DNA of 64,000 nucleotides from Excoecaria cochinchinensis (Eukaryota; Streptophyta; Magnoliopsida; Malpighiales; Euphorbiaceae), in contig CANTUQ010000055.1 in NCBI GenBank assembly GCA_947683425.1, positions 24,360,001 to 24,424,000 of the forward strand, read 5' to 3'. This document shows, piece after piece, positions 1-9,727 of this stretch. Each line of letters starts with the position of its first letter. The stretch's first letter is position 1. Position numbers and translations under genes: made by a program. The notes beneath the pieces were generated by a model. It worked only from the letters and a program-made list of their open reading frames with translations, was not told the DNA's origin and did no database searches.

Positions 1-1390
1 GAATATGAGCGAGAACAGTACTAAAATGAAGTAAATAGACAGTTTAGGGATAAAACGGTAATTTTTTAAAAAGTTGGTAAAAATTGGTGAAAATTAGTTA
101 AAAGTGAAAAAGGAAGGGTAAAATGGTAATTTTGATAAATTATAATATTAATATAGTGAAATAGTGCAAAAGTGATAAAATAAGGACTAAAATATAATTT
201 GGCTAAATTGTAAGTTAAATAGTGGAATAATGAAGCATAAAGGTTAAAATTGTAATTTGATAAGTTTAATAAGGGTAAAAGTGAAAAATGAGACTAAAGG
301 AGGTTAATAGTGTAAAAATTGAATAAATAAGGGCATTTTGGTAATTATATAAAGTAATGAGGGCATAAGTGTAATTAAAGTTAAAGTTAGGAGATAAATG
401 GCATTTAAGTAAATGTGAGGACATAAATGTCATGAATGGAAAAGAAGGGATAGAAGTGGAATTAATGGAAAAGTTAGGGACATAAATGGAAATAAGAAAA
501 AAGATAAGTGTTTTAAAATGTGATTAATGGAAGAGTAAAGAATTAAGTATGTTCAATAAATAAATAGTGTAATTAAGTGAATACATAGTTTGTATATGAT
601 TAAATTAGTGTTGAATTTAAATAAATATAAGATTATTTAAGTGACTTAATAAAGGAATCAAATATAATTAATAGTAATAAATGAGAATAATATGTAAATT
701 AGTTATGTAAATTCAATAGAATTACTTAGGAAATTTATAGATTGGTAACCACCACTGGGCATTCTAATGCTCAGCACGTAGTTGTTTTTGACTGCGTGTA
801 GGTACCCCGTAGGATCGGAGCGGCATACATCAGTTCGAGGAGCAAGCCAGGAGTAGAATATTTATTTTGTATTTTGTATGTTTAATAGTAGTATTTTTGT
901 GGCATGTATATACACTTAACCTATGGATGAGTTGGCATGTAATATTATTATGACGGCGTATTTATCTGTGTGGATATTATTATGGTTGTGCGAATTAAAG
1001 GCAGACGGGATGTATGAATATAGGAGGATATTGTCTTGTGCCCTTGCAGGGGCTATGGAAATTTGATTTTGCAGGTTTGGGTAGTGCAAATTACAAGCCG
1101 GTATACTGCCAAAATTTTTACCAAATGAATAGTGAATTAGACGATTATAGGTCATCGTAAATTAATTAATGAAAATGTTAATTACTGTGAGTGGGAATAA
1201 CTGAATTAAAGTGATAAGTGAAACATGTATTAAATGGAATGATAAAAAAAAATTAACCCGTAAATTCATTAAGTGATATTTATTTTAACAATCATGGTAA
1301 TCGCACAGTAGTGTTAGGACGACAGTATACGTACAGGGTATAAGGGTGTTACAAGCTGAGCTAGTCTGTCAGTTGGGAATGGGCGTCACA
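1..1390 (+). repeat. Partial chromovirus-type LTR (Z), 3' portion
   Basis: AT-rich sequence without coding potential. It ends in GGGCGTCACA, like the ends of the A LTRs (GGGCATTACA and GGGCGTTACA), and is followed at once by the middle of a pol gene in B. I read it as the right-hand LTR, or a solo LTR, of an element inserted into B pol; its left end lies outside the window. A stem-loop block at 750-803 matches one in the A and C LTRs. The target duplication cannot be checked because the left flank is missing. Confidence 0.7.
750..803 (+). promoter_or_regulatory. Conserved LTR double stem-loop ending in splice-acceptor-like GTGTAG/GT
   Basis: The order is CTGGGC..GCTCAG (stem 1), then CACG..CGTG enclosing a T-rich tract, then GTGTAG followed by GT. 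The same order occurs at 5121-5172, 14703-14755 and 63428-63474, with stem 1 changed on both sides. The acceptor reading is inferred. Confidence 0.55.
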
Positions 1391-2810
1391 GTTAGATTCT
1401 AAGCATAGTCAGGTTAAGATTGAGGATATTCCAGTGGTTAAGGAGTTTGAATATGTTTTTCCAAGTAAGTTCCTTGGGTTGCCTCCGGAGAGGGAGGTGG
1501 CATTGTCCATTGAGATAGTGCCAAGTACTACACCTATATCAAAGCAACTTATCGAATGGTTCCTGTAGAATTGAGAGAACTTAAAACTAAATTACAAGAG
1601 CTATTAGATAAAGGTTTTATTAGACCCAGCGTATCTCCTTAGGGAGCTCCAGTGTTGTTTGTTAAGAAGAAGGATGGTACGTTGAGGATGTGCATCAACT
1701 ATAGGCAAATTAATAAGGTTACCATGAAGAATAAGTATCCTTTTCCAAGAATTGAGGATTAGTTTGACTAGCTTAGAGGTACAGGCGTCTTTTCCAATAT
1801 TGATCTTCGTTTGGGTTATTATCAGCTTCGGGTTAAGGATGCAGATGTGGTTAAGACTGCATTTCGGACGCGATATGGCCACTATGAGTTTCTTGTGATG
1901 CCGTTTGGTTTGACCAATGCACCTGCGGCTTTTATGGATTTGATGAACAGAGTGTTTAGGCCATATCTCGACTGATTTGTGTTAGAGGTGAAAAGTTTCC
2001 TCGGTTTGGCAAGGTAATACTATCGGTTTGTGAATGGTTTCTTAGTCATTGCGGCTCCTATGACTAGATTATTGAGGAAAGGGGTCAGATTTGAGTGGTC
2101 GGATAAGTGTCAGGCATGTTTTGAGCAGTTGAAGAGATTGTTAGTCGAAGCTCCTGTACTTACTCAGCCTATCTCAGGTAAAGAGTTTGTAATATATAGC
2201 GATGCTTCAGGAGTTGGGCTCGGATGTGTGCTGATGCAAGAAGGGAAAGTTGTGTCTTATGTGTCTCGTCAGTTGAAGCCTCATGAGAAGAATTATCTGA
2301 CGCATGATTTAGAGTTAGCAGCAGTGGTTTTTGCTTTGAAGATTTGGCAGCATTATCTATATGGGGAGATGGGTAGGATTTTTACGAATCATAAGAGTTT
2401 GAAGTCTCTCCCCACATAGAAGGAGTTGAATATGAGGCAGCGCCGTTGGTTAGAGTTGTTTAAGGATTATAATTGTATTTTGGAGTATCATCCGGGCAAA
2501 GCCAATGTGGTTGCAGATGCTCTGAGTAGGAAGTCGGTTTCAACTTTGTTTTTGCAGCGCTTCAAGTGGAGATTGGATTCGGAAGGGGCTTTGGTTGTCC
2601 AATTGAGAGTGAAGCCATCTTTGAGATAGTTGATTGTGGATGCTCAGAGAGATGATGTGAAGTTGCGGTGAGTTTTGCAAGAGGTTCAGAATGGTAAGCA
2701 ATTTGAGTTTTCTGTTTTGGATGGGGTGCTTATGTATAGGAATCGTTTGTGTGTGCTTGAGAGTATGAGTTAAGGAAGAAGCTTTTGTTGGAGGCACACA
2801 CTACGATCTT
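1391..2810 (+). pseudogene. pol: Chromovirus B pol, 5' piece (end of protease, RT, RNase H, start of integrase)
   Basis: Translation enters just after the protease (LDSK..QVKIEDIPVV) and runs through the RT palm (MPFGLTNAPAAFMD near 1900), RNase H (YSDASGVGLGCVLMQ near 2197; HPGKANVVADALSRKS near 2490) and the start of the integrase HHCC domain. Gag and most of the protease are absent because the Z LTR abuts here. Damage includes a 1-nt loss near 1545, stops where related copies have Trp or Gln, and a deletion of about 230 bp just after 1981. That deletion removes the FIDD catalytic box and the following thumb region that C keeps. The gene continues at 15145 beyond element A. It is closer to C than to A. 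Confidence 0.9.
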
Positions 2811-3081
2811 TGTAATGGCCGAAAATGTACCCTAGTTGTAAATGGTTTAATTGGGGGTGTGTGTGAATTGATTGTGTGATTTGGGACTTAATTGTAATAA
2901 AAGAAGGATCTAATTGAAAAGTTAAAGGAAAGTTTAGTGGCTAAGCCGTAATTTTATAAGATTGGGATTATGGTGGATTAACTAACATTTAAGTGGAGTT
3001 TAACTAAATTAATTGAGAGGCAGAATTTTGAGTGGAATCCAGGTGGCACTTCATTGTGCTGCCACCACCACCATCTACATG

Positions 3082-3091
3082 CATATATATT
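3082..3091 (+). promoter_or_regulatory. TATA box of A 5' LTR
   Basis: CATATATATT lies 271 bp into the LTR, followed by a purine-rich GAGGAGAGAGAAAGG. It is repeated at 12665-12674 in the 3' LTR. In G the matching site is CATATAAGGG (44191). Transcription would start roughly 30 bp downstream. Confidence 0.6.
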
Positions 3092-3800
3092 GTGTTGAGG
3101 AGAGAGAAAGGACCATGAGTTCATGTTTCCAGCCATTTCTATTTTCTGCAATTCAATTCTCTCTACTTCTTCTGTCCGTGTGATTTCCTAAGAAGTGTTA
3201 AGTTGATTCTATGAATTATTGCTTTGTGGACTAGGATTAAGTGGTTAAAATTGGAAGGTAAGTGGTATAGTAATTGATTTCTTTTCATCTTCTACTTTTT
3301 CTGGTTTTGGTTTGATGTGGATGCAGGATTGATGAATTATGTCAAATTCTGGAAATTGGAATGGTTTTTGTAGAGGAAAGAGTAAAGAAAGACAAGGGAA
3401 AGGCAAAAATTAGAGAAACAAGTACTCGGTGAATGTTAGGAGCATAAGCGACGAGGTTTGGGAACTAACCCTATGAGTGTATTGGCATGATTTGTGCTTG
3501 TTTGTGTAATTGATTAAGCAGGAACTAAATTTGTAATCTGAGTTCCTAATGAAGTAAATGAAAAAGTTGACTAGGTCAAATAGTTATGAGACTAGTGTTG
3601 TGTTTATAACATTTTGAATGCTATGTTAAGTATTGAAATTGTGTATGTGTTATATCTTATGTAATTTGGATGAGATTGGCTTAGTGGAAATCAAGTATGT
3701 GTTAATTGTTATGTCATTGAAGAATGGGTTGGATTGAATGACAAAAAGGGAATTGGTTTTGAGGTCTTAAAAGTGATATGAGAATTGAGACAGGGAGCAT

Positions 3801-4260
3801 AGCTGTGTTTTGGTAGAACACAGCTGTGTTATGGTGTTTTTGCATAGGTCACGGTGACAACCAAAGAGATTGCCCCCGTGACGTATGCAGAAACTCCATT
3901 CTGCCTGACTGAGTATGGTATGTCACGATGACAACCAAAATGGTTGTGACCGTGAGGTGCCATTGATGGCATTCTGCCCGGAAGTGTGATGTATCTCATG
4001 GTGACAACCAAAATGGTTGTGACCGTGAGATACCTCATTTTACATTTTGTTTTGGGTGTGCATGGTATGTCATGATGGCAACCAAAATGGTTGTGACCGT
4101 GAGATACCTCATTTTACATTTTGTTTTGGGGAGTGCATGGTATGTCACGGTGGCAACCAAATTGGTTGTGACCGTAAGGTACCTTAGCTTGCATTCTGTT
4201 TTGAAGACCTCAGTATGTCACGATGACAACCAAACTGGTTATGACCGTGAGGTACCCTAT
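3801..4260 (+). repeat. Hairpin array in A 5' LTR (six units of ~72-76 bp)
   Basis: Starts with AGCTGTGTT (3801-3809) and its exact complement AACACAGCT (3817-3825). Six tandem units follow, most built as GTCACGGTGACAACCA..TGGTTGTGACCGTGAG, with near-perfect inverted arms of 15-20 bp. The best copy (3991-4032) has GTATCTCA and TGAGATAC at its outer ends. Units differ in sequence but keep most of the pairing. Confidence 0.9.
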
Positions 4261-4598
4261 TTTTGCAAGGAACCCTAATTTGTTTTGGATTATTAATTAT
4301 GTGGCTTTTAGCCAAACTTGTTGGCATTTTATATGAGTGTGATACCAAGGTTATATGAAGCAAATATACATATTTGTAAAATGACCAATGAATTCAATTA
4401 CTTGTTAGTTAATGAATTGATTGCAAGTTGTTCAAGTGTTATGTGATGTGGAAAAGAGTAATGTGGATTTGTTAATGCTTTGTAAGTTTGCAAAGAGGAG
4501 AACTTGGAGTATGTTTATGTATGTGCTATTGGAATTAACAATTATGAAATCAATAACAAAATTAATCAACTTTAGCCTGCGAGTCAAGTAGTGGATAG

Positions 4599-4830
4599 AT
4601 AGGCATGCCTATAGGGTCAAGTTTTGCAGTCCAATGCGTCCGACTCTTCTGGAGTCACAATGCGAAATAAATCCTTGCTGGATTCTTAAATGTTGAATAT
4701 TGATCTTGTTGAGTCACTGTACCTTAAGGTACAAATGCGTATATGTGTATCCACGGATACATTGAATTAGAATGAAATTATAGAACCTCGGGGGTACCAA
4801 TGCGATACCCGTTATCCGCATCATTGAATT
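4599..4830 (+). repeat. Cluster of unrelated short palindromes in A 5' LTR
   Basis: Within ~230 bp are ATAGGCATGCCTAT (4599-4612), GACTC..GAGTC (4650-4664), GTACCTTAAGGTAC (4719-4732), GTATCCACGGATAC (4747-4760) and GGGTA..TACCC (~4794-4811). Several are followed by AATGCG. The first palindrome recurs with paired changes in C (62951-62964) and G (45531-45542). Confidence 0.8.
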
Positions 4831-5560
4831 GCAGGCAAACTTAAAAGTAAAATATAAAAATAATCCCAACTATTAAGTTGATTTGTGTGGATGCTTCATA
4901 CTTAATGAATTTATGCAAAACCTATGTAAGCTATTCAGTTATGTAATTAAGTATTATGTATACACCAAGCAAATGCATGTTCTATGAAAATGTGAATTAG
5001 TAGCAATGCTATGAATATAATGATAAATAAATGTTCTGGACTTGTTGACTTAGGCATGAACCTTAACATAATGCATATATAATATTAATGTTGTGTTTAT
5101 GTATAAACTATGTATGTGTTCCCCACTAAGCGTTATCGCTTAGCACGCGTTTCTTTTCTAATCCGTGTAGGTTCAATCGCGAGGTGATTTTGGAAGGACA
5201 AATCTGCATTAACAATGGTCAACACTAGGTCTACTTCTTAGTGTAGGTTTTGGGGGTATCAATGTGTTTGTACCAGTTAGGTAAGACATATTGAACATTT
5301 GGAATATGTAAAGCTGTTATAACTAAGTATTGTAATCTTAAACTTTGCTTGTGTATATATGTAACTATGTGTGTATGTTGGAAAACATGAGAACCTATGA
5401 CATATGATGCATGCAAATGTATATTTCATGATGAAATTTTATTGGTCAAAGTGTTGGCATGAAATTGTGATAGTAAAGCATGCATGTGTGTCTTGTAGCG
5501 ACCGTTTTTTACTGCATTAGCAGAGCTAATCTAGTGGTCGGGAATGGGCATTACAAGTTG

Positions 5561-5573
5561 TGGTATCAGAGCC
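5561..5573 (+). other. Primer-binding site of A (initiator tRNA-Met)
   Basis: TGGTATCAGAGCC starts 5 bp after the LTR end. It is complementary to the 3' end of plant initiator tRNA-Met, the usual minus-strand primer of chromoviruses. Confidence 0.93.
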
Positions 5574-5665
5574 TAGGTTTAGTCTTTTCTGGGTAACTGG
5601 GTGGTTAGGATGTGTATAGTAGTGTTGACCAAATGCGAATGTCCTTGTTTAAATTTTGTAGATCG

Positions 5666-6890
5666 ATGGATCCTAGTGACGACCCTAGTCACCACTTAAG
5701 AGAGGAAACAGCCGAAAGTGTTAATCCCCGAGAAGTAGAGGTGACGGGGTCTGGTCAGTCAAGGCCAGTCAGTTATGGAAATGAGGTTCCAATGGTCCCA
5801 ATGGAGGCCTTATTAAAGATGTCACAAGATATGGCAAAGGTGCTGGACTGAATGATGGCATCGAAGGCTCCAGTAGAATTGTTAAGAAAGCATGGGGTGG
5901 AAGAGCTTCATGCTACAAGGCTGGATGAGTCTAAAAAGGCAGAATACTAGATAGAGAAGGTGCAAAGAGTTCTGGGAGAAATAAGATGTCCTCTGGAACA
6001 ACAAGTTGAGTGTGTGGTATCGCTGCTTCAGGGTGCAGTATACGATTGGTGGAAATTAGTTCTGCAGCATCCGATGCTTCCGGATCCTATCACCTGGGAA
6101 TTCTTTGAGAGGGAGTTCCGAAATAAGTTTGTGACCAAGGCATATAAGGAGGCAAATTGGAAGCAATTTCTAAATTTGAGACAGAGAACAATGACCGTGG
6201 CAGAGTATGAGAAGGAGTTATGTCGATTGAGTAAATATGCACCAAAAGGTGTATTGACTAAGGAGTTCAGATGTCAGCAGTTTGAAGAAGGGCTGAATGA
6301 AGAGATTAAAGCACTACTGATCTCGCTGACTACCGAGTAGAATGTAAGTTACTACCGGATAGTTCAAGCAGTTATGCAAGCGAAGAGGTCACTGGGAGTG
6401 TAAAGAGAAAGGATGCAGAAAAGGAATTTCAATCGAGGTGGGTCTAATATGGGCAAAAGACCAAGAGATTCTCAGATAGCACCACTGGCAAAATCTGTGA
6501 TTAGTTCAGCAGCAAGTGGTAAGAAGTGAGGAGCACCTTCTGTAACTAGATCTGCTAGAGGTATATCTGGTACCAATAATGAAGTGGATGAGTGTCCCCA
6601 TTGAGGCAAAAGACATAGAGGGGAATGCTGGAAAGTGACCGGTGCATGTTTTAGGTGTGGAAGTACTGAACATTTCTTAGCAAACTCTCCAAAAGCTTAC
6701 GAGGCAACTGGAAATCAGCAGGAATAGAGCAGAGGTGGTTCTAATCTACCTCCAGTTAATAGAGGAAGAGGTAGAGGACGAGGCAGAGGTGGCCAATCCA
6801 GAGGTGCAGCTAATTCAAAAACAGTGAACAGACCTACTATGGCTCCACCTTGGGCTTATGCGATGAAGGCTTGAGAGGAGTAGGACGCAC
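5666..6890 (+). pseudogene. gag: Chromovirus A gag
   Basis: Encodes the capsid/nucleocapsid polyprotein. I take the ATG at 5666 (MDPSDDPSHH) because it follows the leader and aligns with the C start; the frame is open upstream to 5612. The retrotransposon gag domain is clear at 5960-6340 (YDWWKLV, FFEREFRNKFV, RQRTMTVAEYEKEL). A nucleocapsid zinc knuckle at ~6647-6691 reads CFRCGSTEHFLANS: the last Cys is Ser (TCT), whereas C keeps Cys. An Arg/Gly-rich tail follows. In-frame stops occur at 5849, 5948, 6338 and several later sites; many fit CGA to TGA, CAG to TAG or TGG to TAG. It is continuous with pol. Confidence 0.9.
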
Positions 6891-7591
6891 CTGAAGTTAT
6901 AGCAGGTACTTTTCTACTCTATGATGTAGAAATGTTTACATTAATTGACCCTAGATCAACTCATTCGTATGTGTGTTCTAAAAAGATATGTGATAGAATG
7001 CCTAATGCTGAATGTTTGAAATATAACATATGTGCATCAAGTCCTTTGGGGAATAGTGTGAATGTGAACAAAGTGTATAAGGGTTGTTCATTGGCAGTTC
7101 AGGATAGTGTGTTTCCAGTTGATTTGATTGAGTTACCTTTTGATGAGTTTGATCTAATATTGGGTATGGATTGGCTAAGTAAATATAATGAGGTAGTTGA
7201 CTGTAAGAGGAAGAGAGTGGTACTCCGTGATTGTAAGGGAAGTAAAGTGTCAGTGAGGGGAGTTAGTGCGAATCCTCTTGTGAATGTGGTATCAGCAATG
7301 CAAGCATGCCGGTGTTTGAGGAAGGGATGTGAGGCTCACTTGGCTCTTGTATTAAATTCTAAAAGAGAGCAAGTAAGGATTCAGGATATACCCATAGTAC
7401 GGGAGTTTCCTGATGTGTTTCCGGAAGAACTGAGTGGTGTGCCACCAGTAAGGGAGGTGGAACTGTCCATTGATGTTCTGCCTGGAATAGTGCCAGTGTC
7501 TAAAGCGCCTTATAGAATGGCTCCTACTGAATTGAAGGAGCTAAAAGCTCGGTTGCAGGAATTATTGGACAGGGGTTTCATAAGACCTAGT
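6891..7591 (+). pseudogene. pol: Chromovirus A pol, 5' piece (aspartic protease, RT N-terminus)
   Basis: The protease active-site region reads LIDPRSTHSY at ~6941, where C has DPGS: the Gly after the catalytic Asp (codon 6947-6949) is Arg, which probably harms the enzyme. The conserved ILGMDWL follows near 7160, then the linker to RT (VREFPDVFPEELSG, SKAPYRMAPTEL, LLDRGFIRP). The gene stops at 7591, where a solo LTR was inserted; the open frame runs on into that LTR to 7669 with meaningless residues. It resumes at 9723 after the repeated CTAGT. Confidence 0.92.
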
Positions 7592-9722
7592 TGTGATGCG
7601 CGCCGAACCCCATGGCCTCCCAAAAGTCCGCTTGAGGGCGATCAGGATGGGATTCATTTAAACTTGTAAGGTATTTACAAGTGCGTCTATTTTGGGCAAC
7701 AATGAGGTTTCTTGGAGTCGCCACCCAATAGAACATTGGGAAGGGCCGTCTAGCCTCGTCGCGCCTAAGACGGCGCATACATATCCATCTTGGGCTAGCC
7801 AGAGAGATTTTGGAGGTCTCAACCTCTACCCCCTAGAGCCTAGGATTTGTATATTTAAGTCTTTTGGTGAGACTCAAGAGGTGTCTTGGAAGTCCTAGAC
7901 CTCTCGCCTCATTGAGCCCTAAAGACCAGAGTGAGTTCGGGACATCTCATTTATTTATACCTTGATCAGTATTATAATTAAGTTTTGAATTCATTGTTTC
8001 ACCATCTTTCCACACGATGCATTTTAATTAAAGGCGCAATCATTCACGTTAAAAGCGGTAAAAGGAAGTAAAAATCAAGATAAGGCATTCAAAAATATAT
8101 TACAATAACACCAGGAGCGGAATGCAACTTCCACTTGTAAAAGTACAACACATGCATAAAACGAGGTATTCATTGGAATGAGGACATTGGTCCTACCATG
8201 CATATTTTATTACAAAAAGTGATTTTTCATGAAGCGTCAATTTTATTGGCTAAAACGGGACATTGGTCCACAACTTCCAAGAAAATCCCAAAGTTAACTG
8301 TTAGAAATCTTTTGGCCTTTTTTCCTTTAACGACATTAAAACCATTTACATAATAACATGAATAAAAGATAAGGGTAAAGAAAGAACCCGAGTGGAAGTC
8401 CTCAGACTGACGCAACCCCTATCTTTCAGAACTCCAACTCCAAATGGTCAGAAAATAACTCATAGGGATAAACACGTTAGCTTCAAAAGCGTGGATAAAA
8501 ATAAAAATAAAAGAACGAGAAATTCTAATAGAAATGAGTTGAAAGATAAAATTTATTAATTAAAAACATGAGAGTTTGCCTAGGGACGGCCTCCTGTACT
8601 GTGCCAGCAGCCGTCCCCAGTATGGGGAAACAATTAGAAGAGAAAAACTTTCAGTTCTTTGTAAAAGATTAAAAAATAGAATAATAAAATATATATAAAG
8701 AATTAATGTAAATCAAATAAAATTATACAAATATTAATCCAGAATGTTTACCCTCGGATTTTACATTTTAGGGTGAATGTCGAATGATTCTGATTCCCGT
8801 ATGCTTCGCAAGAATCAAGTAAAAAGTCAGAGAAAGAAGATTTATACTTTTCTTCCCTTGAAAATCTGATAGCAATTGAGTGTTTGAATTAGCTGTATTG
8901 ATGGAAACAAATGAATTTCGTTACCTCAATTTGGCTTAATTCGTAAAGAAAAATTCGAAGGAATCAATTAATTGGAAGAAATTTTATCAAAAAAATATTC
9001 TGCAAATGAACAGAGATTTTATAAACTTTTTGAGTAAGTTGCTCACAAAAACTTTTCTAAAAATGATCTCTCGAAAAAAATTTAATAACTTTTCTCCAAA
9101 GAACTTTTCTTATAAAAAATAATCACTTTTCTCACAAAAATTCTCAAAACTTCTAACCCCTAAAAATGGAATTTAATCCACTATTTATAGGATTTTAGGA
9201 AATAATTCAGATAAGCCTCAACCCAAAGTTTGAATTTTAAAAGGACTTTAAAATTCAAATTTTTAATAAATCTTATCCCCATTTTGAAGGAAAAGAGATT
9301 AAATTTTATCCAATCCGGCGTGATCTGATCAGTTAACGTACCAACGGGCTTCCCTGCAGATACCGACAGCCGTCCCTACTAAGGGCACACGTGGAAAACT
9401 GACTACAGACGGGGCGCGGTACTAGGGACGGGCATCCCTATACCGCCACGCGTCTGTCCCCACTAAGCCTAGAGACAGGGATCACCCCAAATAGGGATGG
9501 GCGCCCCTACACAGACGGGAATCCCGTATGTGGAGCAAAACTCTCAATTTCAACTAAAATTTATCAAACTCTATTAAAACTTCATGCTAACGAAAAAGAT
9601 TTTAATCCTCGCAAAACATGGAAGACAAAAACCTCCGAATTTCACCCATTTATCCGAAAACCAACGTTGATCTCTTCATCGAGTAACTCTGACCTGGACT
9701 ACCTCAAGACCCGGTGTCTATA
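7592..9722 (-). mobile_element. Solo LTR of an F-like (Tat-type) retrotransposon
   Basis: A 2131-bp insertion in A pol with exact duplication CTAGT at 7587-7591 and 9723-9727. In its own orientation it starts TATAGACACCGGG and ends GCGCATCACA. It aligns with the F LTR: both hold the blocks GTCGCCACCCAATAGAACAT and CTTGTAAGGTATTTACAAG. There is no internal region, so it arose by LTR-LTR recombination. It has a TATA box (CTATAAATAG, 9181-9190), GC-rich palindromic islands (8583-8617, ~9330-9540) and a donor-like GAGGGTAAACATTC near 8750 shared with F. Confidence 0.92.
9181..9190 (-). promoter_or_regulatory. TATA box of the solo LTR
   Basis: CTATAAATAG on the minus strand, about 530 bp from the LTR start in element orientation and downstream of one GC-rich island. 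This matches the position in H (43825-43833). Confidence 0.55.
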
Positions 9723-9727
9723 CTAGT

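Larger units (their letters stand above)
3258..5170 (+). other. Candidate intron inside the A LTR leader
   Basis: The left end AAG/GTAAGTGG matches the plant 5' splice-site consensus. The right end has a pyrimidine-rich tract, CTAAT as a possible branch point, and GTGTAG/GT. The interval would remove the hairpin array, the palindrome cluster and many AUGs from the leader between promoter and gag. A matching pair exists in C (61758-63473). The donor is mutated to AAG/ATAAGTGG in the A 3' LTR. No transcript evidence is available. Confidence 0.4.
2811..5555 (+). repeat. 5' LTR of chromovirus A
   Basis: Begins TGTAATGGCC and ends GGGCATTACA. It pairs with 12395-15139 along its full length. In order it holds a TATA box (3082), a GTAAGT donor-like site (3258), a hairpin array (3801-4260), a cluster of separate palindromes (4599-4830) and a double stem-loop with acceptor-like end (5121-5172). 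There is no meaningful open reading frame. Confidence 0.95.

Noticed and set aside
7692..7898. Frame at the edge of the solo LTR, continuous in appearance with A pol
   Set aside because: It lies in LTR sequence; the homologous F LTR is non-coding and pol resumes only at 9723.
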